Shown here piece by piece: positions 1 to 10,284 of a stretch of DNA of 64,000 nt. Positions within the stretch are counted from its first letter, which is position 1. Every line of letters begins with the position of its first letter. A program made the position numbers and the translations under genes. The notes below the pieces were generated by a model. It was not told the DNA's origin. It saw only the letters and a list, made by a program, of their open reading frames with translations, and ran no database searches. Source of the DNA: Diphasiastrum complanatum (taxonomy: Eukaryota; Streptophyta; Lycopodiopsida; Lycopodiales; Lycopodiaceae). Where the stretch lies: assembly GCA_029204225.1 (NCBI GenBank), contig CM055095.1, positions 55,736,593 through 55,800,592 of the forward strand, given 5' to 3'.

Positions 1-51
1 AGTCTACATCGAATCAAAAACAGACTCAAAGTCAACATTCATCGAAGAAGA

Positions 52-1142
52 AGATGTTTTGCAGGTATTGCAAATGCAATAACCATGAGATCCAAGATTG
101 TATGGTCTTGTTGAGAGAAAGAACAGAACCTTAGTTAAATCGGCAAAGTGCATGTTATCATATGCAACACTTCTGAAGTCCTTCTGGACTGAAGCTGTTT
201 CAACAGCAACCTATATTCAGAACGTATGTCCTACTAAAACACCATTCGAAGTTTGGACATGTACCAAACCTTCTCTATCAAACTTACGAGTTTTTGGATA
301 AACTGCTTATGCACAAATTCCTCATGATCTCAAGAAGAAGCTCGACTTCCAGAGTATCAAATGTATTTTCATCAGCTACACTACTTCACATCAAGCCTAT
401 AAGTTGTTTGATCCCATCGAGTCGAAGGTATTCACTAGCTGGGATGTCATCTTCATCGAAGATCAATTTATCGACCTCAAAGGAAAAGGCAGTGCCCATG
501 TAGCCAACCTGTCAGATTATTCTGACATATTGAACTTCACAGTTCCTCAGTCGACTATTCTCATTGAAGGTCCAAGCTCATCTACTCTCGACAAACAACA
601 TATTAACGGCGAATCAGAAGATGATGATGTTATAGTTCAGCAACTACAGTATGATGAAAATGATCAGCTTCCTCTATTTCCCAAAAGATCATCAAAAGCT
701 AGCAGACCACCTATCAGGTATATCAACGAGTCTGTAGCCTACCTTGTTTACGAGCTAACGACTGTCGAAGAGGCACTCAATCATCCAGATTTCAATCTCT
801 GGAAAGAAGGTATGGATAAAGAATATTCATCTCTTATCAACAACCAGACATGGACGATTGTCGAATTACCTGCTAGCAGAAATGTAGTTGATTGCAAATG
901 GATTTTCAAAGTCAAGTACAAAGCAGACGGAAGCATCGACAGAAGAAAAGCCCGACTTGTTGCCAGAGGATTTTTTCAGGTATACAACGTCGATTACACT
1001 GAGACTTTCAGTCTAGTAGTCAAGCATTATTCTATTCGACTTTTATTATCATTCGCTGCTGCAACTGATTTGGAAATACATCAAATGGATGTATAGAAAC
1101 ATATCTCAATGGAGTTATTAAAGAAGACATTTACATGGCGAA
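52..1142 (+). pseudogene. copia gag knuckle / integrase / RT-start pseudogene
   Basis: At 52-102 a CCHC knuckle (C-x2-C-x4-H-x4-C, beginning FCRYCK) runs directly into the integrase C-terminal core with ERKNRTLV and the LRVFG end near 300. Gag has therefore been joined to integrase by deletion of protease and the catalytic integrase core. The reading continues in another frame to the conserved RT start (W-K-E-G-M near 800, KARLVARG near 945, IHQMDV at 1096). After a stop at 1094-1096 and a frameshift it continues with LNGVIKEDIYMAN to about 1142. The family's polyprotein is normally one ORF of about 1300 residues, so this copy is non-functional. Confidence 0.8.
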
Positions 1143-1590
1143 TGATAAGGATACTCACGCATCTGCTCCTTCTCTTGAATTGTTTGAGGACACTGGTCCT
1201 TTGACAATTTGAGACCTGGTTCCATTTGTAAGAGACCTAACTTGCAATTAATCAGATTATATCTGACTAACATATTGTAGATGTACCTCTGTTGAGTAAT
1301 GTAGATCAACTTTCGAGAGTTTCGCCCATATCGGTCATGTCAAATTCAGAAGATAGCATTGACTCATCTTCTTTTATTAGATCGATATTGTTGCTGAAGA
1401 GCAATGTCTCGTCCACATACAAAGTGATAATGATAAAAGATTGATGCACTGTCTTGAAGTAAACATTTGAATCTGAAGAGCTAGGTGTGTAGCCTTGATC
1501 AATAAAGAAAGTATTGATCTTTGAAACCATGTTCGAGAAGATTGCTTCAAGCCATAAAGTGCCTTATGGAGTGTTTTATACAGTCTGCAT
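1143..1590 (-). pseudogene. Inverted copia RT block (within element A)
   Basis: On the minus strand, from about 1580 down, the sequence reads ALYGLKQS, then a YVDE variant of the YVDD catalytic box, then MTDMGE, and finally LSKDQCP and a PYHS motif ending near 1150. These are the RT segments that normally follow the FLNG...IYM motif, which stops on the plus strand at 1142. The order therefore fits an in-place inversion of the central RT block. Frame breaks occur near 1306-1310. The YVDE box and the missing RNase H make it inactive. Confidence 0.8.
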
Positions 1591-2281
1591 AATTACAAGT
1601 GTTTTTACACAGTCTACAAAAATATACAGAGTTTACAACAGTGTCAGAAAATTTCTCTCACTACAAAACCCGACACTATCGTCTTTTTGCTATAGTCAAT
1701 TTTCTCTTAAAGTGACACTGCCAAGAATTACGAGTAAAAATGCAGTGTCGTGTTTTTCGCATTTTTCGCCTATAAAAAATTGCGAGTAAAAATACAGTGT
1801 CACATTTTTCGCATTTTTTTCAATGCCTTAAATGTTAAGAAAATGACTTTGGCAAAGTGTGGGGCTACCCCAATATTCAGAAAATGAGATTTTGCAACAC
1901 TATATTTTCACAAAAGTCACATTTTTTGCTTGTGGCAGTTTACATTCATTTTTCACCTGTGTTTGTAGAGTGACAGTCACGTTCATTTATGCAGACAGAC
2001 TGTTTACGGCCAAATGTCATTGCTTATCAACAAGCAACTTCTGAGAAGAACTAGATGAATGCCAGCAGACTCCAGCCAACTAGCAGCCACATTTGACAAC
2101 CTAATTGCTTAGTATAAATAGTTGTTCATATTTCAACATCAATTGAAAGGCCGAGTATTAAATAGTTAGCTCTCTCTCAAGCCTGTGAGCTTGAACACTC
2201 TTGAACATTCTAGCTCAGTTCTTTAGAGTTGATTAGAGATTGTTATTGCGCTTACTGCTTATCAATAGTTACGCTTAATTC
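1591..2281 (+). repeat. copia LTR (family shared with 62170-62884)
   Basis: Region 2000-2281 aligns by eye with the reverse complement of 62170-62480: a shared TATAAATAGTTGTTCAT block, a TTAGCTCTCTCTC run, and CTTGAACACTC followed by ATTCTAGCTCA. The part before 2000 shares ACACAGTCTAC and repeated GCGACACTG/TTTTTCGCA motifs with the other copy. The 5' end of the LTR was lost at the inverted RT block. Confidence 0.75.
2113..2120 (+). promoter_or_regulatory. TATA box in copia LTR
   Basis: TATAAATA sits in the LTR and is conserved in the partner LTR near 62385 (read on the minus strand as CATAAATAG). It is the likely core promoter of the family. Confidence 0.55.
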
Positions 2282-2682
2282 TGTTGACAGATCCCTTGCT
2301 CCAGAGGATCTGTTGGTTTTTTCTTTGGCATACAAGTTGTGTTTGTGCTCTACTTGTCAACAGAAACTGTGGGCTCTTGTTTTAAGATTATCTTTCTTGT
2401 TTCAGAGCCCAAGCTCAGGCAGAGGAGACTGGTTATCATTGTAGTTTGTATTCTGCCTGTCAGAGGACACCAAGGAAGGTCACTCTTGCATTGAAATCAC
2501 ATGCATTTACAACCAAAACATGCAAGTCAGGCATTCAACCAAGAAATCAGTGTGGAGAGTGGTTGCAATGCCATGAAAAGCCTACTCTAATGCTGCAAAA
2601 ATGAGATACAATCATTTCCTGAACACTAAAACTATTCTACACATACATTCCACAAAACAAAGGCAAGAAATGAACTAAACTA
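2282..2682 (-). repeat. gypsy-type LTR, copy 1
   Basis: Begins TGTTGACAGATC and is similar throughout to the LTR at 5442-5817. Shared anchors are a CAACAGAAACTGTGGGCTC-like block, the AGCCCAA-AATCAGG block, CTGTCAGAGGACA, and CACTCTTG...ACATGCAT. It starts exactly where copia LTR homology ends and runs up to a copia RT fragment. It is a solo or truncated LTR of the family that bounds the gag-only element. Confidence 0.6.
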
Positions 2683-2874
2683 CGCATGCTAGCACATGAA
2701 TACAAGATGACTGATATGGGTCCATCCCACTACTGTCTCGAAATTCAGATTTTTTAAATTTGATAATTCAGACAGATTTTCATCAATAAACAGAGATATC
2801 TAATGTGCTGGAGAAATATGGAATGACCGATTGCAAACTGAGCCACTTTCCACTCGACCATGGTCTGAAGCTGT
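2676..2874 (+). pseudogene. copia RT fragment (left half of a split element)
   Basis: Reads MLAHEYKMTDMGPSHYCLEI, then after a frame break ISNVLEKYGMTDCK and the PLDHGLK motif. This is the copia RT segment just after the YVDD box. It stops at 2874, where the gypsy LTR begins. Copia coding resumes at about 6580 with the next motif of the family (SREQCP, then YPFHSIIGSLMYAM), so a gypsy element has split this copy. Confidence 0.75.
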
Positions 2875-3062
2875 TGTTTACAGATTCAAAGGCTATAGAA
2901 TTTGTTAACTAGTCATTCTTTGTTTCTTTCTTCTTCTGCCTATCAACAGAGACGGTGGGCTCTGGATTAAGTTCCTCTTTCTTATTTAGAGCCCAAAATC
3001 AGGCAAAAGGGACTGAATATCGATGTAGTGTTGTCTTGCCTGTCAGAGGACATGCGGATGGG
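2875..3062 (-). repeat. Truncated 3' LTR of the gag-only gypsy element
   Basis: About 188 bp nearly identical to 5442-5632 (TGTTTACAGATTC start, GACGGTGGGCTCT, CTGAATATCGATGTAG, CAGAGGACAT). Similarity ends at GGATGGGT, where gag sequence takes over, so the 5' half of this LTR and any polypurine tract are deleted. Confidence 0.7.
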
Positions 3063-4328
3063 TGTGAAGATCCTATTGTGATTCATAACTGACATGACGG
3101 GCAGTAGGATCTTAGTTGGTTGTTTCAGACAATCTTTGAAACTGTGTATTCTGGCACAATCGGGACACGTAGCGTGGTACTTGGTCTTGACTGGACAATC
3201 AACCATGAAGTGGCCAATTTCACCACAGATAAAACATTTGGTGTGCAATGGCCCTTGTATAACGGCAAAGCCATCTTGTATGGCTAATGGTTCTGGACTT
3301 TCAGATGGATATTCCTGATAAGTCAAGGCATTTTCAGATTGTGATGGTTGTTCCTCATATTGTTGAACTGTATGTGCTTCAATAGGCCGATATGAAGGAC
3401 AAGGATGAACAGGATGCGTAGCCTGGCAGTGTGGGCACCATATTGTTTTTCGTCTATAAGGTACCTGTGCAGAGTTTGGCTGACCAGACATACTGCGTTG
3501 GATAGACTTCAGGGTAGTTTGAAACTCATTGGTGAGTTTCTCCAATTGTAGTTGGTGTTGCTTATTAAGCACCTCCAACTGGGATTTCCAAAGTTGATCT
3601 CGAATGTCCTCGATCGACTTCGACACATGGACAGGAGCACGTGGTGCTTGTCTTTCCCTTGATTTGTCAACATCTGATCCTTCATCTTCCTCCTTGATGG
3701 CATCAGACATAGCTAATTTGAGGCTCATATATTCATCATTGGATTTAAACTCACGTTTAATCCATCTTGGAAGGCTGACTAAAAACCAGATGATGAGCAT
3801 CTGTTTAGAGGGCTATTCTTGTATTTGACTTTTGAGGCGTTTAAAACGCTCGATATAGTCGCGTACACGTTCATCCTTTGCCATCTTGATGTTACTAAAT
3901 TTGACAAAAGGACTCTCGATCAAGCAAAATGGCTTAAAACGCTTGACAAAAGACTCTTTTAAAATTGACCAGTCTGTCTTTTCTTCACGATCAAGGTTGA
4001 AAAACCAATCAAGTGCTTTAGCGATCATAGTCATTGAAAACAATTGGACCATCGCATCGAGAAATATTTTGCCATACACATCACATGCATTTTCAAAGAT
4101 TTGCAAAAATCATCGTGGGTCTAAACTACCGTCAAACTTTGGTGGATCTAGCTTGGGTGTACGTCTCTCAAGATGAGCTCCGTGAGTGGTAGAAGCACCA
4201 TTAAGGATGGTTCTTTCCTGGTAGGGTTCAGCATCATAATAATGGGCTCGTGTTCGTGAAGATTTAGCTCTATCAGGTTCTTGTCCCTCGAATGGGTTTG
4301 TGGATGGCTTATGTATTTGGGACCACAT
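2982..4328 (-). pseudogene. gypsy gag with retrotrans_gag domain and zinc knuckles
   Basis: One frame of about 450 codons, interrupted by two in-frame stops: TGA at 4110-4112 and TAG at 3813-3815. The N-terminal part ends in a PPKFDGSLDP motif, typical just before the gypsy gag core. The core follows (ALDWFFNL...W...F...RFKPF, then DYIERFKRLK). After a coiled, charged linker come Cys/His motifs: CPHC...H, a canonical CFICGEIGHFMVDC knuckle, and CPDCARIHSFKDC. It would package the element's RNA in virus-like particles. Its C-terminus reads into the 3' LTR. The two stops make the copy non-functional unless read through. Confidence 0.75.
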
Positions 4329-4734
4329 TCGGTAGCACCTATGACTTTTGATTTGTTCAGCTACAGGGGACCTGATCTAGTATGGATAATCTTCTGAGAT
4401 TTCAGGATCTTTTTGTTGGTCAATTGGGTACTGTTGTGTCTTTTTTGTGTTGGGTATGTGTTTCTGGTGTTTTTGGATTTTTTTAGGGTTTTTGGTGTTT
4501 TTGGATTTTTTAGGATGTTGAAGGAAGTGAAGGTGGAGACTCAGTATGAAAATTACTTTCTAGTGGTATGAGTTCTATTTTTTGAGATTTTTTTGGTGTT
4601 TATGCCTTTGTTTTTTTTTTTTAGCCTCTAAGGCTTTGGGGAGATGGTGGTTCAGTCGAAATGCCAATCAGAGGTGTCGTTTGAAAGTTCTCTGGTATGG
4701 CATGGAGTTGGTCGGTTGAGATGGTAAGGAATCC

Positions 4735-5090
4735 CGTCAGTCAAAATTGGTCCCAAAACCGTAGGTCGAGATCTGACGCGAACCCGTCGGTCAAGATCTG
4801 ATAAAAAATCTGTCGGTCGAGATTTGACGCGAACCTGTTGGTCGAGATTTGACGCGAACCCGTTGGTCGAGATCTGACACGAACCCGTCGGTCGAGATCT
4901 GACGCGAACTCGTCGGTCGAGATCTGACACGAACCCGTCGGTCGAGATCTGAAAAAAAAAAAATGTCAGTTGAGAATTGAAAAAAAAAATGTCAGTTGAG
5001 ATTTGAAAAAAAAACGTCGGTTGAGATTTGAAGGGAAGGGTCAGTGAGATATGAAGGAAAGCGTCGGCTGAGATATGAAGGACATGGAGC
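4735..5090. repeat. 25-bp minisatellite in gypsy leader
   Basis: At least eight tandem variants of GTCGGTCGAGATCTGACGCGAACCC, clearest at 4750-4950. They then degrade to GTCAGTTGAGATTTGAAAAA-type units up to about 5090. Between the primer-binding site and gag of the minus-strand gypsy element. The open frames over it (for example 4652-5245 minus) are by-products of the repeat. Confidence 0.8.
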
Positions 5091-5424
5091 GTGACAGGGC
5101 GGCTGAAGGAGTGTAGTTGATGGGTGTGGGCTCTGGTTTTGCAGTTTGATATTAAAGCAAGTCTGATCGCAAATAGATTGGCCAGCCGTGCATTTGTGTT
5201 TGCAGTTGTTGTGGCTTGCTGGTTGGTTTGCAAGTTCAGGTGCAAGCAAGTTGGTTTTCAGACGGATTTGCAAGCAAGTCTATTTGCTTGCGGTTGTTGT
5301 TTCTTGCAGGTCATTTTGCAGGTAGGGTAGTTCATTTTCAAGGTCGACTGCAGATGAGAACTGTTATGGATCTGTTCAAGAACACTGTTACAGCAGGTAT
5401 GAGTTTATGAGGTGTGGAGTTCAA

Positions 5425-5439
5425 GCAGCAACGGTGCCA
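5425..5439 (-). other. Primer-binding site resembling tRNA-Asp type
   Basis: The minus strand reads TGGCACCGTTGCTGC two bases inside the 5' LTR. By my count it matches 12 of 15 positions of the TGGCGCCGTTGCC... site used by several plant gypsy lineages (primed by tRNA-Asp). Confidence 0.5.
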
Positions 5440-5441
5440 AA

Positions 5442-5817
5442 TGTTTACAGATTCAGAGCCTATAGAATTTGTTAACTAGTCCTTCTTTGTTTCTTTCTTC
5501 TTTTGCCTATCAGCAGAGACGGTGGGCTCTAGATTAAGTTCCTCTTTCTTATTTAAAGCCCAAAATCAGGTAGAAGGGACTGAATATCGATGTAGTATTG
5601 TCCTGTCTGTCAGAGGACATCCGGATGGGTCACTCTTGAACTGAATGCACATGCATAATCAACCAAAATGCAAGCCAATGCGTTCAACAAATAATCTACA
5701 TTACAGCTCAGTTGAACCATGAAGGATTCCTACCTCTACCTTGCTGCAAAATGAGCTGAAATAAGATCCTAAACACTACTATACTTGCATAAATTGACAA
5801 AGAACTAATCTACAACA
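5442..5817 (-). repeat. 5' LTR of the gag-only gypsy element
   Basis: 376 bp bounded by TG...CA (TGTTTACAG ... TCTACAACA in plus reading), directly repeated at 2875-3062 (partial) and 2282-2682. The inner edge lies next to the primer-binding site, which fixes its identity as the 5' LTR on the minus strand. Confidence 0.65.
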
Positions 5818-6579
5818 TGTTAGAAGTCCAAGAATCAAGAAACCAACCAGTCTTTTGATTCTTGGACATCCCAAGAACATCAAGAACTAGAATGTTATAG
5901 AATATGCAAGATTTATGCGACATTTCTAGCCTATTTAGTTTACTTGAATGCTGATTCCTACATTAATTCACAACAAGAACTGAGAACTAATCCACAACTA
6001 GGAAAACAAGAAATCTAATCCACTCTAAATCCACAACTACACACAATATGAATGGAAGGACATGATCATAGGAGTATCACTCAAGAAAACCATCATGATC
6101 AAGGAGCTCAATGGATGCATCTAACTCATGGAAGGTCTTCTCATTTCAGCATAGAGTAGATACAATTCACAAAAAGCTCCTCTACACAAAGAGGGAGTCT
6201 CTTAAATAAGCAAGAGAGCTTCTTAGGTGGCATCCTAGTGGAAATTCCACATTTCACAAATTACAAGTGAAATAATGCTCTCCACTAGAGGTCACCATCA
6301 AAAGGTGGCTCACTCTACTTTCTTTAAGAGAGGTCTACTTGCATTTATAACATTTGCCTAGAAATACTAGTTCCTACATGGTCATTCCATCTTCCGGGAT
6401 TCACCATAAGGCTTACATAGTTCTTACTTGTCATTACTAACTGGTATTCCTCGGCTCTCATACTCGACTCTCAGTCTTCATTAGTCTCGTCTTCTCAGAG
6501 ACCTCCTAGGTCTAAGGTGAGAGGTGCTCTTGAGTTGCTCTGTCCAAGTATCTTAGGGATTCGTCAGAATCAGCCAACA
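5818..6579. other. Unassigned LTR-like segment
   Basis: Non-coding sequence between the gypsy LTR and the resumed copia pol. It starts with a 13-bp inverted repeat (5826-5838 and 5855-5867). On the minus strand it has a CTTATTTAAGAG TATA-like box near 6200, so it may be another LTR. No partner copy was found. Confidence 0.35.
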
Positions 6580-7310
6580 ACTATCAAGAGAACAATGCCC
6601 AAAATCCGAGCCAAAGAGAAAGAAATGAAGCTGTATCCATTTCACTCCATCATCGGGTCACTCATGTATGCTATGCTCTGCACTCGCTTACTCAATCAGC
6701 TCTCTCAGCCAATTTCTATCAAATCCGGGTCCAGTCCATTGGAAGGCTCTCATGACGGTCATGAAATATGTTCAAACTACAAAACATCTCAACATCTGTT
6801 ATGGAGGCAACCAATCTGCCAACATTATGGAAGGCTACACAGATGTAGTGTTAAGGAGATATCGATACCATAAAATTGACATCTGGGTATGTATTCATGT
6901 TCAATCAAGGCCCAATTTCACGGAACAGCCAAAAACAGACCTCAGTAGCATTATCCTCCACAGAATCGGAATACATAGTTGCCACAAATGCTACCAAGGA
7001 GGAAATTTGGCTGAGGAACCTGCTTGTAGATATCAAAATTATCAAGTCACACCCAACAACCATCTACTATGACAATCAAAGTGCCATTGCACTATCTCTG
7101 AATCTGAGATTCCACTCCCGAAGTAAGCATATCAAAATCCGATATCACTATCTTAGAGAGAACGTGCAAAGCAAGAAAATTTCTTTGGTTTACTGTAGGA
7201 CAGAGTTACAAGCAGCAGATTACTTCACCAAGGCTCTAACAAAGGAGCATCATCTCAGAATTAACAACCTACTAAATCTGAAGACCAAAATTTTTCAGAA
7301 TCCACATTAA
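6580..7310 (+). pseudogene. copia RT end and RNase H (right half of split element)
   Basis: Continues the copia element broken at 2874: SREQCP, then (shifted frame) YPFHSIIGSLMYAM. RNase H follows as TSGYVFMFNQGPISRNSQKQ, LSSTESEY, IWLRNLLVD, the catalytic YDNQSAIAL box, SRSKHIKIRYHYLRE and DYFTKAL. The frame closes with TAA at 7308-7310, at the usual distance before a polypurine tract. At least two frameshifts (near 6620 and 6870) disable it. The last 144 codons are open. Confidence 0.85.
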
Positions 7311-7317
7311 GGGGGAG
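7309..7317 (+). other. Polypurine tract
   Basis: AAGGGGGAG directly before the LTR start TGTTGGAATT: the plus-strand primer site of a copia element. Confidence 0.75.
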
Positions 7318-8020
7318 TGTTGGAATTCATGCTCAAGCCCAATTCCATTAGGTAATGAGCGTCCCCAAAAACCCTGTTTATACTATCTTTGAAAAAACCA
7401 CAAAAAAGAAGAAAGTCTCGAAAAATTATTATAGCAAGAACTCAACTCGTGTTTTTCAGATCCGAGATTTTTCGATATCCAAAAGTCAGAATTTTTCGAA
7501 ACTGTATCGACTCGAAAAATTCGAGATTTTTTGATATCCAAAAATAAAATTTTTTCCATGTGGGATCGACTCGGAAAATCTACAATTTTCTAAGTCATTG
7601 CAATTTTTTGAGTCAGTGTACATTTTCTGAATCTTTCTATATTCTCGAGTCTTTGTAAAATTTGATACTGTCAGAACTCCGACGCTGACAGTTCGCCTAC
7701 CTCTGTACAAACATTTACTGTAAGATAGCGGCTACCTACTGTAGGACAAATGTAGTTAATTAAGTAGGTTAATGTCAGCTTCCAAGTACTGATCATCTAA
7801 CTTTCAATCATCAAGGAAGAGTGCAATTTTTCCCTTGTCTTGTTGTTCTATTGCACATTGTAATATTCGATCCATCTTGAATGCTAGTTGGTAAGTGCTG
7901 CACTTCCGATCCACGCATCACCTGCTCACCACTTCCGTTGCAAAATATCAATTTTTCTCTGATTTCCTATAGTTGTCACTAACCTTTCTTGTAATGATCA
8001 ATCAAGAGAAAACTCCAACA
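7318..8020 (+). repeat. 3' LTR of the split copia element
   Basis: 703 bp from TGTTGGAATT to ACTCCAACA, with matching terminal inverted repeats TGTTGGA/TCCAACA. Inside, the block TCGAGATTTTTCGATATCCAAAA-like occurs twice (about 7460 and 7520). No second copy of this LTR is in the window, so the 5' LTR lies outside or is lost. Confidence 0.7.
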
Positions 8021-8562
8021 CTCTACTAGATGAATTGGACGAGATTATTGGTTTAGTCAATGCATTGGAGTTATAGAAAAAAATCATCATCCTTCATTGG
8101 GGAGCAATGTATAAGGCAACGACATTGGATGCATGGACAAAAAAAGATGCACAACGAATTGGATAATTTATTCAATCAAGAAATATATTGAGAAAGAAAA
8201 CTATTGAACGTCTTGCTGCATGTATTTTGTCAATCCATGCTACTTAAGACAATCCTATGTTTCATAAAACTCTTCTTCAATGATTTTATTAAACCTATGG
8301 GAGAAATTTGTAAATCAAAGGTTCACTTGTAGGAGTTTCACCAGAACCTTGCTCTACAATAAGGAGTTGGAAGCAAAACCTAAGGCAACAATATTTGATT
8401 AACAGAGAATGGTTACCGACAAGAATATTACATGGAAAGTCATTCATATTTTAAGGTTGCCATAGATTTTTAGCTACTACCAAAGGATTCAAGGAGCATG
8501 ACACTTGACAAAGACCTACACAGTCTTCATTTTCTAGAGCAGAACTGCTTAAGTAGGGGGAG
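8021..8562 (+). pseudogene. Degenerate retroelement 3' internal sequence
   Basis: Short broken frames without a recognisable domain, ending in a polypurine tract (TAGGGGGAG, 8554-8562) and an LTR-like start. The position suggests the worn 3' end of an older LTR element. The family is not recognised. Confidence 0.35.
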
Positions 8563-8933
8563 TGTCATGTACTGCATGTAAGTAGCCCACAAACTTAATA
8601 ATTGCATTGGTAAATATACCTATGGAGCTAAATAAGAATAGAACAAATCAATAGGATAGTTAATAAGTTGCCTTGAACAACCATGCTATATTAGTGAATA
8701 GTAGGATTTGTAGTAATGGTTGTAAGACCCAATCTAGCCAAATGAAACACAAAGGACCACTATAAGTAGATAAGGTCGTGCTAAATTTGGAGACTATTCT
8801 ACGTTTGTCATTTTTGAACTCTATGTGGTCTCGAAACTTCTCTTTGAGAGCTTTTTTGATGTGTTTTGTGGTTCATGTGCCTAAAATCATACGAGGTTTA
8901 AGCTAAATTTGTGAACGTTTAGGAGTTTGGACG

Positions 8934-8997
<64 letters not shown>

Positions 8998-9024
8998 GCA
9001 TTAGAGTATCCATACCCCTACAAC
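8563..9024 (+). repeat. Possible LTR following a polypurine tract
   Basis: Starts TGTCATGTACTGCATG right after the purine tract and may end at CCTACAACA near 9024. The ends do not form a clear inverted repeat, so the right border is tentative. It contains the (GA)n tract. Confidence 0.35.
8938..8991. repeat. (GA)n microsatellite
   Basis: About 27 uninterrupted GA units. Confidence 0.95.
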
Positions 9025-9745
9025 ATGAGGTTCAAAGAAACCTCTCTAGCCTCTAGGTCCAAAGTGGATGAAACAAAAAACACCTTTTTTGGCTTGCTTA
9101 GGGGAGTATTGAAGGCTGATTCCCTTGTTTCAGCTCCCAAGGTGTCGAGGGCCCATGGTAAATTATTCATGGACCGGTCCAAATCCAAATTTCCTACATC
9201 TCGGAATAAGAATAGATTTTTAGAAAATCATCACACACTTCAAATTTTTATGAAACCTCTTAATTTCAAGATGCAAATTCGATGATATATTTTCGACGAG
9301 CACCGCATCCCTCGAGATCAGGCTTGGGGTTTGACGTGCACCCTTACATTTCACCCCGATGCGTTTGTTTTTTTTCTTACTTTTCAAATGACATGTATAA
9401 TGCAAGGGTACCTTCAAATAAAATAAATATGAACTACTTACTTGTATATAATAATACATCTATTCATATTATGTTTTTTTATTAATTTTTTAAAAATTTT
9501 AAACTCATAATATTTGACTTATTAAAGTTACCTTTCAAATGGAAGAGCAAGTTTTAGGTTTGCCATTCATATAACATGCTTTTGGGACTTTTGACTTTCT
9601 TTTGAAAGGCAAACTAGGCTTTGACGTGCATTGCTTGTCGATCATGTGACTTGTTGGGCCGTCACCAACAACCTTCAGTTTTTTAGGGCAGGGCCCTCCG
9701 CTTTGTGCCTTTTCCTCAACCTTGTCGCCCCGCCTAAAGTGTCTC
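9025..9745. other. Intergenic region upstream of ARMC8
   Basis: AT-rich, with short open frames only and no recognised domain or element. It probably holds distal ARMC8 promoter sequence. Confidence 0.4.
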
Positions 9746-9815
9746 CTTGAGTTCTCTCTCTGTCTCTCTCTCTGTCTCTCTCTCCCTCCCTGGAGGCTCT
9801 CTTTCTCTCTCCCTC
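9746..9815 (+). promoter_or_regulatory. Pyrimidine-rich tract near probable ARMC8 transcription start
   Basis: A CT-rich run (CTCTCTCTGTCTCTCTC type). Plant core promoters often have such Y patches or CT runs near the start site or in the 5' leader. It lies about 1.2 kb before the start codon; the gap is partly explained by a likely 5' UTR intron (10285-11001). No convincing TATA box was seen. Confidence 0.4.
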
Positions 9816-10284
9816 GCTCTTCGTGACTGGCTGTTTCGGGCTGTGCTCTCGCCTGGGCGAGGCGTTCGTGCTTCGCAGTTGGCGTTTTCGTCGGATATTC
9901 CGATCACAGCTTCTCTGCTCCTTCATTCATCTTTGCATTTTGCAGATTTTAGGTCTCCTAAAATGTGTTACTGCTTTGCTCTTTTTAAGCTCGTTGTCCT
10001 GGAGTTTATTCTTGAAGCTCTTTAGCTCTTGCCATTGCTGTATGCACACAAATTATGGTTTAATGTCAATTTGCTCCTTCTTCTTTTTGTTCTCGCCTTT
10101 CTGAAACTAAGTGTAGTCTGACATCAATTTTGCTGCTTCTTTTTCTTCTGTGCATCAAAGTATGGTTCACTGAAGCCCTCGTTTAGCCGTTTTTTGTGAA
10201 CGCCTGGCTTTGTTTTTCAAAAGCCAGTGGATACAGGGAAGAAGTGAAGGCGGCAGATCTTGTTTAAAGTTCTGTGGAGCTATG

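Larger units (their letters stand above)
1..2281 (+). mobile_element. Rearranged Ty1/copia element A, 3' part with 3' LTR
   Basis: Decayed copia retrotransposon entering from the left edge. In order it shows a gag zinc knuckle, the end of the integrase core, the start of reverse transcriptase, an inverted block of reverse transcriptase and an LTR. Protease, most of integrase and RNase H are missing. The LTR belongs to the family seen in reverse orientation at about 62170-62884. A different, gypsy-type LTR begins at 2282 and cuts off the LTR end. Confidence 0.8.
2875..5817 (-). mobile_element. Non-autonomous gypsy element carrying only gag (TR-GAG-like)
   Basis: Read on the minus strand: 5' LTR (5817-5442), primer-binding site (5439-5425), leader with a 25-bp tandem array, gag (4328-2982) and a truncated 3' LTR (3062-2875). 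No protease, RT, RNase H or integrase is present; gag runs directly into the 3' LTR. Elements with LTRs and only a gag gene are known in plants as TR-GAG. This copy may equally be a deletion derivative, because the 3' LTR lacks its first half. Confidence 0.65.

Noticed and set aside
4652-5273. 197- and 93-codon minus-strand ORFs with RVRVRSRPT repeats
   Set aside because: Open frame created by the 25-bp minisatellite; overlapping frames are equally open and no domain is present.
9675-10104. Ser/Leu-rich and charged ORFs upstream of ARMC8
   Set aside because: By-products of the CT-rich promoter or leader tract; they overlap on both strands and show no domain.
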